Assembly: GCA_950295325.1 (NCBI GenBank)
Contig: OX485805.1
Span: 38,177,501 to 38,241,500, forward strand
Origin: Polytrichum commune
Lineage: Eukaryota; Streptophyta; Polytrichopsida; Polytrichales; Polytrichaceae
Direction of reading: 5' to 3'
Length of the DNA: 64,000 nt
Below the pieces are notes generated by a model. It did no database searches. It was given only the letters and a program-made list of their open reading frames with translations, and was not told the DNA's origin. Positions 11,385 through 22,322 of this stretch are shown in pieces. Position 1 is the stretch's first letter. Every line of letters starts with the position of its first letter. The position numbers and the translations under genes are program-made.

Positions 11385-14162
11385 TCAAGCAACTTCTAAA
11401 TCAGAGAGGCCTTCAACTTCAGCACCCTCATCACCATTTTCCTCATCCTCTTCTTCATCCTCCTGGTCCTCTTCTTCATTCTCATCCAAAGGACCCAGGA
11501 CTCCTGCACCTGCCGCACTCTTTGAGAGCACTTCCTGAATAGCTTCAATTCCGGCCTCTGAGATCGAATTGCCATTCAAATTCAGTGCCTTGAAACCCTT
11601 CTTGTTGGCAACAGCTTGGGCAGCTGCCACAGCACCAATTCGGCCCAACTCGTTCACACACAGATCCAGCTCCCGCAGGTTCTCTGCTTCTTTGACAGCA
11701 TTTGAAATAGTGACTACGCCTTTATCCTTCAGCTCATTCTCCATCAAGTTTAGCCTTGTCAAAAATTTCAAAGATCGAATACAGGTAGCCAGAGCAGGTG
11801 CAACCGCCTGTGTTATCTCATTGCCCCCAAGCTCGAGTACCTCCAATTGTGAAGCATTCTCACTTAGGGCCTCCACTACTGCTAAAGCAGCCTCATCCTC
11901 TAAATTCAGGTCACTCAAATAGACCTCCCTCAAAGAGGTATGCAGCCTTAATGTCTTAGCCAATGCAAGACCAGCTTCAACCCCATACATATTATCCCGA
12001 AGATCAATTGACCTAAGGAACTTCCCATTCCGAAGAGATTCCATAAGAACAATAGCACCATCACTTCCTACCCTGCTTGATGACATTTGAAACCGTTCCA
12101 ATAGAGTTGCCTGCGAAACCACAGCCGCAAGTTCCTCTGCTCCCTTATCCCCGCTCATGTTGTTGTGAAAACAAAGTGTGCGAAGTTCCTTGGCTGATGG
12201 TAGAAGCTCAGCAATTGCATGAGCTGCCTCTTCTGATATACCATTGTTCATGAAGTAGAGTGAATGCAACGAGTCTTGTGAACTCAGTAGAGCTGAGAAT
12301 GCTCTAACACCCTTCTCACCCAAGGCATTGTCGGACAGATTTAAAGACTTAAGCCTGCTACCTCCTAAGGCCACTGAAATACTAGTCATTGCATTTAAAG
12401 CTTCTGCTTCTGGCCTTCCAGCAACAATATCAGCAAGATTCACATCCACAAGCCTGTGTTTAAGTGGTGCGAGAGCTCGAGCAGCCACTTCAGCAGACCC
12501 ATGTCCAAAACTCCAGTTGCTTAAGCAAACATGGGTAAAGGAGTTCCCTGGTGCAAGGAGTGGTCTGAGCAGCTCTTCAGCAGCTTCTTCTGTCAAAAAA
12601 GCTCTTGTGCCCCCTGACACATCAAAAGCGGTCTGCTCTCTACTGTCCACTGGACCTGCGTTGTCCCCATTAGCTTGCCTCTCACCTGCACAACAACAGA
12701 CAAAGGTTTTGACATTAGAAGCCCGATTCAGCTGAGACCCCAAGAGATCATAATGGCTGACAAAGAGAGTTTATTTGCATGTGCATTGAAGACCTGCTAA
12801 CGAGTGTCCAGAACACACCTCTGCCGCACTTCGTATACCAAGCCTTGAGTACAGCAGAAACGAGTCTGCTTAGAATAAGTATGAACAGATTGAGGATACC
12901 AAATCGAAATATAAAACCAAACATATCGCAAAGCAGAAACCCTTAAGTTTGCTTTTATCGTAAGTTTTGTGCTTTATGATACGCTACCAGAATAATAGCT
13001 ATTAAGTTGTGGATTCAAAGGCTTCCTTTTTCGTGTGACCAACTTCATAACATATGTAATCTACTCTATTCTGTCACACTGAAAACGATTGCCCTCTCAG
13101 ATTATATCTTCACATGCCACAATCAGAATGATACTCCAGGTTCTGAAGCCAACGTCTGCGAGCTTCCAGTGATATCTAAAGCATATGAACTTGAAGCGAC
13201 CATGACAGTACACATCCCTCAGCGGACTACCCAAGTGCCAGTTTCTACAGTAGCCTTCAGCTTTGACAAACAGCTCTAGCTATTGCAAATGGGCGCTGCC
13301 TGGAAGATGGCCAACAGACACCATAACCCTAATTAAAATTCTTTAGAGCTCCTGCTCATATTCAACGGCTTCCCAAATAACAAGCGAATTTCCCTCTTGG
13401 ATAATATCTTCCGATGCAATAATCAGAATAAAACTCGCAGGTTCTGAAGCCAAAGTCTACAGGCTTCCTGTAGTAGCTAAGGCACATGAACTTGACACGA
13501 CCATGCCAGTACATATCCCTCAGTGCACAACCAGAGTGCCAGTTTCAAAAGGAACCTGTGGGTGTGAAAGCAAACATTTCAGCTTTGACAAAGAGCTCTA
13601 GCTGTTGAAAATGGACGCTGCCTGGAAGATAGCCAACAGACACCGAAAACCTAATTCAAATCCCCTAGCTCCCACTAGCTTCGCAAAGCCAACACATGGA
13701 AAGAGACCAAATAACAATAAGCTTCTTACCACTATTGGTAGCCGTGCCATTGTCCCTGGCCCCACCTCTCCCAACCGTGGGCGTCACAGGCTCCCCATTC
13801 TCCCTGCTCTGGCTCCTCAGGGTCTCCAGCATCATCTTGCTCGCATGCCTAGCATACACCATGACGACCCCGCTCCCAGCGTCCTCCCCTCGCTGGTCAG
13901 CGGCTTGTGCTGCCCCGAAGGCCTCCTCCTCTATGCGCTTCGCATGGACCTCCGCATCCGCAAGCTCTATCCTCGGAAAGCTCTGCGACTCGAAGCAGGC
14001 GGACGACAGCTTAAGCGCCATCTTGTGAGCCACAGCCACTCGCGTCGCATCGCTTGGGGGCCACAGCTTGAAGAGTCCTGATGCTGCTGCCGCTGCCGCG
14101 TCCGCAGGTGCCGGAGCTTTGGTCATCGTGCCCAGGGGCTCCTCCCCCGACGAGTCTGCCAT
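11385..14162 (-). CDS. RanGAP1: Ran GTPase-activating protein (plant RanGAP, WPP + LRR)
   Basis: Two exons on the minus strand, 14162-13730 and 12685-11385, join in phase 1 at a Gly codon (donor GTAAGA, acceptor TTGTGCAG) to give 577 aa. Residues about 28-125 form the WPP domain (LFKLWPPSDATR at 30-41), which in plants anchors RanGAP to the nuclear envelope and the division plane. Residues about 180-540 hold RNI-type leucine-rich repeats with recurring LxxLxLxxNxL units, and an acidic Glu/Asp tail follows. This is the full plant layout. RanGAP stimulates GTP hydrolysis by Ran and so maintains the Ran gradient for nuclear transport and mitosis. The ATG at 14162 is the first in a long open frame and lies in a CpG-rich 5' region. 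Length is close to the Arabidopsis protein (about 535 aa). Confidence 0.95.
13017..13660. repeat. Tandem duplication of about 320 bp within the RanGAP intron
   Basis: Two degenerate direct copies (about 13017-13340 and 13360-13660) share 'caggttctgaagccaa', 'gtacacatccctcag' / 'gtacatatccctcag' and 'cgctgcctggaaga', offset by about 300-320 bp. The second copy ends some 70 bp from the donor of exon 1. Confidence 0.7.
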
Positions 14163-14560
14163 CCCTTCCCTACCTAGGGTTTGTCCTGAAGTTCGCTCAA
14201 CGCAGTGGTTTCCAGTGGTTCATCCGCACACGCGAATGGCACTCACTGTCCGAAGTCGCCGTCGATGGCGAGCGGCGAGACGAAGCCCCGAGGCCACGGA
14301 AAAAAGTGGAAACCTAATCTGAGAGGCAGGGTTTCAGAGGAGGAGAAGCGAAAAGAAACAGGGGTAGGCGGACAACGGAGGTTTGAAGAGGGTGGGGAGC
14401 GGGAGGGAAGCGCAGGGTTTAAACGCCGCGGCCGCCGGCGTCTGTTTGCGTCTGCCTCCTGCGGCCACGCTGGCTCTGGAGTGTGCCTCCTTCAAATCTC
14501 CATGGAGGGAGGGAGAAAGTGATGTGATGGATATCTGACCAAATGCTTTGAGTGCATGGG
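14163..14560 (-). promoter_or_regulatory. RanGAP 5' flank / probable promoter and 5' UTR
   Basis: GC- and CpG-rich sequence directly upstream of the RanGAP start codon, including the 'gccgcggccgccggcg' stretch near 14423, falls off sharply to AT-rich DNA after about 14540. No TATA box is assigned. Decayed copies of this region occur at 15.7-16.7 kb. Confidence 0.45.
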
Positions 14561-14571
14561 ATTACTTATTA

Positions 14572-15321
14572 GGGTGCGTTTATATTACGGTCCGACGGTC
14601 CACGAAGCTTGGGATCCAAAACAACCCTTCAATGGCCTTACTTTCAAACTCAAAACTGGACCTAAGGGGTTGTTTACATCATGGACCATGAACTTATCTC
14701 AATGGTCACATTTTCATGGTCGAACTTATGAAAAATGCAATTTTTAAAGCCTTTAGGCCCCTCATTAAGTGTAAACTGAATGTGGATTAAGAGGAGTGAC
14801 CGTGCACCAAAAAATAGAAGAGATGGAAACAATTTTTTATTAAAACAATACTTCTATGTCATTGTCCTTTGACTTATGCAATGAGAGTACCTCTTTTGCC
14901 TCTCTCACCACAAAGCCCATTGTTCCGTGATTGTGGATAATGTAGGCTTGAAAATAGGTCTTCTAGAGACCTCAAGCTTCGTGGTCGCTCCTGCATTTTT
15001 TTTTTTTCCTTGGTGTAAACCGAAGTGGTCTCGGGACGAGTTCAACGGCCAATCACATATTTTAGGGGAGCAAGGGACGACTTCATGGTCCATGATGTAA
15101 ACAACCCCTAAGCTTGAAGACTCGTTTTCTCAAACTAGGAGGAGCATTTGTTTGACTTGGGACCACAAGATTTGATAGAAAAGTGATGCCACATCGGTGT
15201 CACTATTTTATCTCTTGAAGTCATACCCTAGTGTAATTTTCTGGGGACCAAATTTTTCCTGACCAATAGAATCGCTTGATTTTGAAATTTCTTTGGTTTT
15301 GGACCCCAATGTAAACCCACC
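14572..15321. mobile_element. MITE family G, interrupted by MITE A copy 1
   Basis: The left end GGGTGCGTTTATATTACGGT resembles the reverse complement of the right end (TGGTGGGTTTACATTGGGGT); about 17 of 22 positions match. Flanks are TTA and TAA. The segment 14666-15108 is a second MITE inserted within it, so G is the older insertion. Confidence 0.5.
14666..15108. mobile_element. MITE family A, copy 1 (Tourist-like)
   Basis: The termini GGGGTTGTTTACATCATGGA and its inverted partner (TCCATGATGTAAACAACCCC) are perfect over at least 20 bp, and TAA is duplicated on both sides (14663-14665 and 15109-15111). A 3-bp TAA/TTA target duplication is typical of PIF/Harbinger-derived Tourist MITEs. No coding capacity. 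Copies 2 and 3 are at 19785-20338 and 43236-43821. Confidence 0.8.
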
Positions 15322-15639
15322 ATAAGCAATCAATACACAACCCCCCCCCCCTCCTCCTCTAATTACAGTACATCAATGTTTGCATATTATAACACTATAG
15401 TGTTTGAATAACCTCGACCAATAGTTGTTGTTGTGTGTTACCTTAAACCCCAAAGATCTTTTACTTGTGCAATTCACATATAGTGCTCAATCTAACACCT
15501 CAATCTACGATGAATATTCCATGAAATATCATGGGATAATCATTGAATAATCCTTAACACATGGTGCATGCAGACCTTGGTGGGTATTGTTATGAAAGCT
15601 CCAAAAAACTTTTTTTTTATAATCATGGGTTTGTGTCGC

Positions 15640-16670
15640 ATAATATTTCATCACCCACTATTATAATGAGAGGGAGACAATCATCTAAATAATAAAAAAA
15701 TAGAGGAATTGCAAGGGCTTGAACACGACAATTGGGACGGGGGTATGTTGCAGATGACATATGTCCAAATGAATATTTGAGTGCTCCCAATGCATTTTGA
15801 GATTAGAAAATATCTTGTGAAATGACCTTCGGCTTCAAAGTTTCATGGGTCAATGTCCCACCCTAAACCATTCTTTTATTTAGTAATATTTCATTTGCCA
15901 TCAATATAATGAGAGGAAGACAATGTTCTCAAGCAACATCTAATGGGTCCACGATCAAAGGCAAGGTTAAGGAGGAGGTGGAGAAGAAGCACAAAGAAAA
16001 CAAGGAGAAAAGGGAGTCAACCAATGGAGGTTGGAAAAGGGGGGAGGGCATTGGATTCTAAATGCCACTGCCAATGGCATTTGTTTTGTCTTGCAACCAT
16101 GTTGACTTTGCGTCATTTAAATCACCATGGATGGATGAAGATGGGTTTGAATGACATCTATCCAAATGCTTTAATTACATATAATAATTTGTGCATAAAC
16201 AATGAAATGAATATGTTTTCAAAAGCCTTTTGGGCCAATGTCAAATGTTTTATCCCCCCCCCCCCCCGAAGTTCAATACCATAGATTTACATTGGTCACC
16301 AATTGTGAAAGAAATATTTGTAGCTTTATGATCACCCGATTCTTTATGATGGGAAGAGGTACATAAAGTTGCCTCTCTTTTAAATTCAACAATCTATAAA
16401 GATTTGGAGAGAAATTTGAGCTTTTGTGGCTAGGATGAGCAAGACATTGGCCAATGGCATCATGAAGAAAAAACCTAAGTGCCCTACAATACAAACAAGG
16501 TTTCAGAGGAGGAGAGAATACAAAGTGAAAAGAAGTGCACGAAGCTAGCCGATGGAGGTTTGAAGAGGAGTGCTTTGTTCAAATCTCTATGGATGAATGG
16601 ATCAAGGGATGGTGGGGAGTGTGTTTTGGATGACATTTGTCTAGTTAGATCTTTCAAGTCATTTCTCCAC
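15640..16670. repeat. Tandem decayed copies of the RanGAP 5' flank
   Basis: At least two units (about 15960-16165 and 16497-16660) match 14331-14555 in order: 'gtttcagaggaggagaag', 'ggaggtttgaagagg', 'ttcaaatctc.atgga', 'gga.atctg.ccaaatgcttt'. Where the gene-proximal copy has CpG, the copies often have TpG or CpA (for example tgcggccacgctggctctg becomes tgcaaccatgttgactttg). A shorter related unit precedes them at about 15650-15790. No gene remains. Confidence 0.65.
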
Positions 16671-19630
16671 TTGGAATCTTAAATCAACATCTTTAACTCT
16701 TCCCAAAATAGTTTCTAATGTGAACACACTATTTCTTTCACATGTTTGGAGGATGAAAAAGAGTTGATTGAGACAACATCGTCCTCAACATTTGTGTGCG
16801 AGTGTTTGTTTTTATCACCAATCCTCCTCACCAACCCTGATTCCGTTGTTCTTCACAACAACAAGACCCATATTGTACATGATTGTAATGCCTTGCACAT
16901 GTAAATATGATACGGAACCATCTTTCTTTGCTAAGCACACCACGTGCAATGCATTTTCTTTGTAATAAGTTTTTTTCTTGACATTCATGCACAAAAAAAC
17001 CTTTCACCATGACGATCCTGCTCTATTGACAAAATTTACACTAATGTGATGATGGCAATGACGTCAACGCCCATCCACCAAATGCATGACCGTACCAAAC
17101 TGCATAACATACAACAATGAGTCATGATAAGGAGTGACATGGCTCACGGGGGATCCACACTTATGTTGATGTCAACTTTCAAATGTTGGTTGACATCATC
17201 ACTTTATGGAACTCTATCGTGGATAGGAAAAGGCTCGCCAATGTCAATGGCTTTACATGACATTCTTGATGGCTTTGGATTTGATTTCATTCAAATTAGT
17301 CAAACATGCATATCATGTGTGATTGGGCAAATCATGTGCCAACACCCAAAGTGTTTGAGTGTAGACAAAGACAACCTACATTTTCTTCTTCTTCATTTGA
17401 ATGACTTTCCCTATTAGTAGGTGTGTTTTATCACACGTGATGTTGTCTCAAGAGACCACCCACACATCCATCAAATCTTGGGAACAAGAGACTATAAACT
17501 TGTTTCAAAGATTGAAATGAAGCAAGGGACAACTCTATCATGCTCGAATTTCCAAGAGCTTTCCAACAAGTTGTCACTTCATCAAGATATGCCCAACCAT
17601 TTAAACACAACTATTTTCCAAAAGTTTCAAAATTCTATGCTTATCTTATGATATTTGTATTTTTCTCAATTGTTACTCAAATGATGCAAATGGCAACTTT
17701 CTTTTTCTTTTTCTTTTCTATAGCTTCTCAATGTCTATCTAACAAGCTACCCTTGCCTAATTAAATCCTTGAATCATTTTAACTGAACGAACCTTCAAAG
17801 TTCACACTCTTGTGGTCTTCATGTTGTGTTGACTCTTTGTTTAAATGAAGCAAAGGAAGGGTGTGTAGTGCTTGCCTTCTTGAGGACATCCATCAAGATA
17901 GCAATTCAAAATTCCACTTGTACTTTTGAACACAATTTACCCTCAAAGTCTAGACATGCATTATTATAATGAAACTCATTTTGAGCTTGATTCTTGTTCA
18001 AATGAAGCAAATGAAGCGTCTACTTTGCTCAACTTCTCAACAATTTTCCACAACAATAGTAGTAATTACCATATCATTGTAGTTTCCTTGAGATTGGACA
18101 CTCACTTCCAAACTTTTGGTTTATCATCCATTCAAACTCTTCAATGAACATGGAGAAAAAATAATGTGTCGTCTAATAAGTTTTATCATATTAAAGGGAG
18201 GCATTGCTAATTTCAACACCTACTTAATTATGAACCCCAAGCCAACATCCCATTAGCATACCCTTATGTAACCTAGCATCATTCTATAGGCCCAACGTAT
18301 TTTATGGTACATGGGTTGGAATTACATGTGGCGAGTGCCAAGGGAGGGCTTGTGATAGGCATATAAAGTCGTGTTGCTAGTTGGTGCATACTATTATTTG
18401 GGTAGGGCCTTATGGTGACACGGTTGCATGCACAATACTTAGCAATTATGTGGGCCTTGGCAGATGGAATAAGGCATTAGGCATGGAGGTTCACATGGTT
18501 TGTCCCCCATACAAATTTTAATTATATGAGGCCACATGTAGGGTACTGTGGGATGGGGAAAACACTAAGAAACAAACAAACTAACACTATAAAATAGGCC
18601 ATTGTAGCTACGCAATGGCTTAGTAAGGCACCTTTTATAGGATGACATTGAGATGCTAGTATATGTCACATGAAAAATTACATATTTTATTCAAGTTTAG
18701 GGTGAAAAAATATATTTTTCAAATTTTTATGGCAATATTTTGTTGAGGCACATATGCACTCACTTATAGAATTAAAGATGCCATATATAGGCTAACTCAA
18801 CCAAGGGTTGATGTAATCACCCTCTACCTTGCAAAACCAAATTAATGCACAAACTTTAAGTGTGTGTGTGTAGTGCAAAATTTAGTATAAACCCATGTTG
18901 TACATGTACATAGGTAAATGCAATACACAATATCAATAATGGCATCAAAGAACCTACACAAATCATATCGAAATTGTAATATCAATGAAATGTTGATATT
19001 GGTAACATGTATCATAAAGTGGTAGACTATTTGTACATTGAAGTCATTATTTGGGTTAATGCCATCAAATTTTATATTGACACTAGGTATGAAGGTTCAT
19101 GAATGGTACATAGACCAAATGAACCCGAACTTGAGCCTTGAACTTGAACCGGCTATTCCTCAAATTCAACTAGTTCATTTGTAACTAGCGGTCAGACCTC
19201 CCCATTCATAGATATCATGTCACTTTAATCTGCTTAGTATTTGTATGCACTACAGTGATACACGGGCCACACCATGGGTCCAGCCAGGGCCTAGCCAGCC
19301 CGGCCGGTGCCCCCCCACCGGATCATGCGCCGGCCATGCATGCGCCCATCTGGGGCACTAGGGACACCGTCCCAAAGGCCCTTGGCTGGCTGGATGTAGA
19401 GGGGGAGCCAACGAAGTAAGTGAATGCAAGATGGATGTAATGTCTACACATATTCCTGCATGGCATCAAATGGATCATGTTTCATGGTCACTTGAATTAT
19501 TTCCAAAAATCACCTCTTGGAGGTAGGCCTGATACAAAATTGGGAGACCGTGGCACTCCGATTTATTATCTTTTATCATGTGTGAGGACTTTGCTTGAAT
19601 AGAAATTCATTGAAATAGCATTTGGTTGAG
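16671..19630. other. Intergenic stretch, no recognised gene
   Basis: AT-rich unique sequence. Open frames are short, lack family motifs and have no splice-site support. Near 19130-19200 lies a fragment of the TIR of element E ('gaaccgg...caaattcaac.agttcatttgtaacta'). Confidence 0.5.
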
Positions 19631-19781
19631 GGCCCAGTCACATATGAGTTCACATTCCACTTGGGTGCATGTGATCACACGCCACATGAATTTGGAAGTG
19701 TCTTGGGACGGCCTTTGCACACTTCTCTAGGCTCTCACAAATTCATGGTCACGGCTCTTTGGCTCATGTGTGAAGTGGCCC
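19631..19781. mobile_element. MITE family B, copy 1
   Basis: The left end GGGCCCAGTCACATATGAG pairs with the reverse complement of the right end, GGGCCACTTCACACATGAGC. It sits 3 bp (TTA) from MITE A copy 2. It has no coding capacity. Confidence 0.5.
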
Positions 19782-19784
19782 TTA

Positions 19785-20338
19785 GGGGTTGTTTACATTA
19801 TGGACCACGAAGTTGTCCCATGTCAAATGGCCATTTTTCATGGTCAACTTTATGAAAAATGTAGTTTTTAAAGCCTTTGGGTTTCTCGCTAGATGGAAAC
19901 CATACGTGGACCAAGAGGAGTGACCACACACCGCAAAGTAGATTGTGCTTGTGTTTGTACTATATGCCCCAAAACGGCAGTTTTGGGGATTTTTTTCCAT
20001 GTTTCACCTTCTCCCTTTCTCCCCTTCTTTTCTCTTAACCATAGCAAATTTTGGGGAAAAATGAAAAAGAAAAAGATTAAACCGCATTCCTCCATTATGG
20101 TCCCCTGGTTTTAACAATGAGAGAACCTCTTTTGCCTCTCTCATTGCAAAACATGTTAGACCATGACATTGAATAATGTAGGCTTGAAGATAGACCTATT
20201 GAGAACCTCAAGTTCCATGGTCACCCTTAATTTATTTATTTATTATTATTTGATGATAAACCAAAGTGGTCCTAGGACAAATTCAACATCCAATCACATA
20301 TTTTAAAGGAGCTCATGGTCCATGATTTAAACAACCCC
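19785..20338. mobile_element. MITE family A, copy 2
   Basis: The ends GGGGTTGTTTACATTATGGA and (reverse complement of the right end) GGGGTTGTTTAAATCATGGA identify family A. Flanks are TTA on the left and TTC on the right. It lies exactly between two family B elements. Confidence 0.75.
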
Positions 20339-20341
20339 TTC

Positions 20342-20544
20342 GGGCCACTTCACACACGAGCCAAGAGCCGTGATCATGAAATTGTGAGAGCTCATGTGGA
20401 CTTTACATCCATCTTGAAATCACTTACTCCGTTGGTCCCTCAAGCATAGTGTGAAGTGAACTTGGACCAGCTCCACCTTTTCCACCAATAAGAGCGCTTG
20501 AAGTGTACTGGTCACGGGCTCTCAGTCTCGTGTGTGAAGTGGCC
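20342..20544. mobile_element. MITE family B, copy 2
   Basis: The left end GGGCCACTTCACACACGAGC is matched by the inverted right end, GGCCACTTCACACACGAGAC, with similarity continuing through AAGAGCC/GAGAGCC and GTGA.CA. It begins 3 bp after MITE A copy 2 and its left arm is also inverted-complementary to the right arm of B copy 1. Confidence 0.6.
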
Positions 20545-21790
20545 GTTAGTACTTGAGAAGACTCAGTGTTGACCGACTGCCTATACATTGCAGTGAGAAA
20601 GATATCCTGGTCAGGACCAGACCATCATGTAATAAATCTGGCAAGTTTTTGGGCTTCACTTATCATCATTACCCAAATCATAATACAAAACAAGAGAAGT
20701 CAAATAAGAATGGATTAAACACTTCTTTTGATATATGACCAAAAAAAAAATGAACTTCTTACTTACTACTTATGTGAGTTAAGATTACACTTATTTCAAT
20801 TGCATGGATAGGTATATCTTAAGAAGCCGATTTCAAATGAGGTATCCAACTCATATTCAAATATGTGGTCAACCTCCTGGGCCTCTAAGGGTTGAGTTTG
20901 AACCAATTTTAAAAGACAATCAACTTTACCACACGATATGGTCCCCATGCACATTATGGACTTTGTTATATGAAAATTTCATTGAAACGATGTGGATTAT
21001 ACCTCTACAATGAAACAAAAGTATAAATAAGTAATATCATGCATAGCATGAAATTATGTCATTTGTCTTGATGGACTGAGTATAGACATTTGAAAATTAT
21101 AATATTGGGGTTTACGTCGGGCATATCATAACTTTTACATCATACCTACATATGGAAAATCCTTTCTCCTCCTCGTTCAACATTGTGTGAGACAGAGGCT
21201 CTAACATAAATAGCGCCACAAATGTGTGAAGTTTGTAATCTAATGAACTATACATTATGCAAGTGTGGCATGTCACATGTGGATTCAAATTCTCACAATT
21301 CCGAAGTTTTGAACAAGGTCATAACAAATTACTGAAGGAGCGCTTAGTATTCGTGGCCAAGTGGGGACATGACCAAAATGAATAGCATACACGGATACCC
21401 TTATCTAACCATGATAAAGCTGAAACATTTTGACTTCAATTTTTTATTTATTTTTGGTAAAATTTTGTTATATGAGTTGCATGGCTTTCGAATCTGACGA
21501 CATATTCAATCATCAACACACAGGTTGAATCACAAAGTTGTCGAAATGTTGGGAGTAGGTGACCGGCTCCCTTAAGTGGATAGATATTGTGTCCCCCGAA
21601 AAAGAGGAATCCTTTAAAGTGGAAAGTGCGTAAACCACATCCAATTTGCTAGGTACGGAAATGATCAACTCTTGTATTAGTAGGGGTTGAGCGGGTCCAT
21701 GGTGAGTCCCGATCTGTCAACGCGTTCAAAGCCTTTAAACTAAGGCTTCTTCGGTTCGGTTCCCTTGCAATATGATGGCAGTTAGTTAAT
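20545..21790. other. Intergenic stretch, no recognised gene
   Basis: AT-rich unique sequence with no recognisable coding or RNA feature. Confidence 0.5.
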
Positions 21791-21794
21791 GCCT

Positions 21795-22322
21795 ACTCTA
21801 TAACTGCGCCCTGGCAGTTAGCGTCCCCAACGACCGCGCGTCAGCGTCGGCGTCCCCGAACCCAGCCACCACCTCTTTGCCACCCGCCGCAGCAGCATTT
21901 AAAGGACGCGATGCAACCGCGCGTCTACGGCTCCCACATGTCAACAAGGAACCTCCGATGCTAAGGTGGTGGACAGACGCCGGCACGCGTCAGGGCCACT
22001 GCAACCGACGCCAACGAAAACCCGCCTGACGAGATTCTCAGGGCCGCCAGTGACGGGCGGACGACTTGAGGTGGTCTGGATAACGCGGGCGCGCGGTAGC
22101 GTCTGTCTCGGGAAGCGCGAGCTGGATGCGAGGAGCCCGCAGACAGATGGCAAGAAGAAGAAGAAAAGTGGCGACGGGGTCTTGGGAGAGAGCCCGCCCG
22201 CCCGCCCGCCCTGAGGGAGGATCGCAGTACCGAGAACAAGTTTTTCGGTTCGTCGAGTTTCGGAAGTTTGGAGGATTGAATTTTTATTTATTTTTTGTTT
22301 CTCTTTTTGTTTCTCTTCGAGG
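21795..22322 (+). promoter_or_regulatory. CpG-rich promoter / 5' UTR of the RRM gene
   Basis: GC- and CpG-rich block immediately upstream of the ATG at 22323, with a gcccgcccgcccgcc run near 22192-22210 and a T-rich 5' UTR segment (22278-22318). Open frames here are by-products of the base composition. Confidence 0.45.

Noticed and set aside
11569-12735. Plus-strand open frames across the RanGAP LRR region
   Set aside because: They are antisense by-products of the leucine-rich repeats; the minus-strand frame carries WPP and LRR motifs and proper splice sites.
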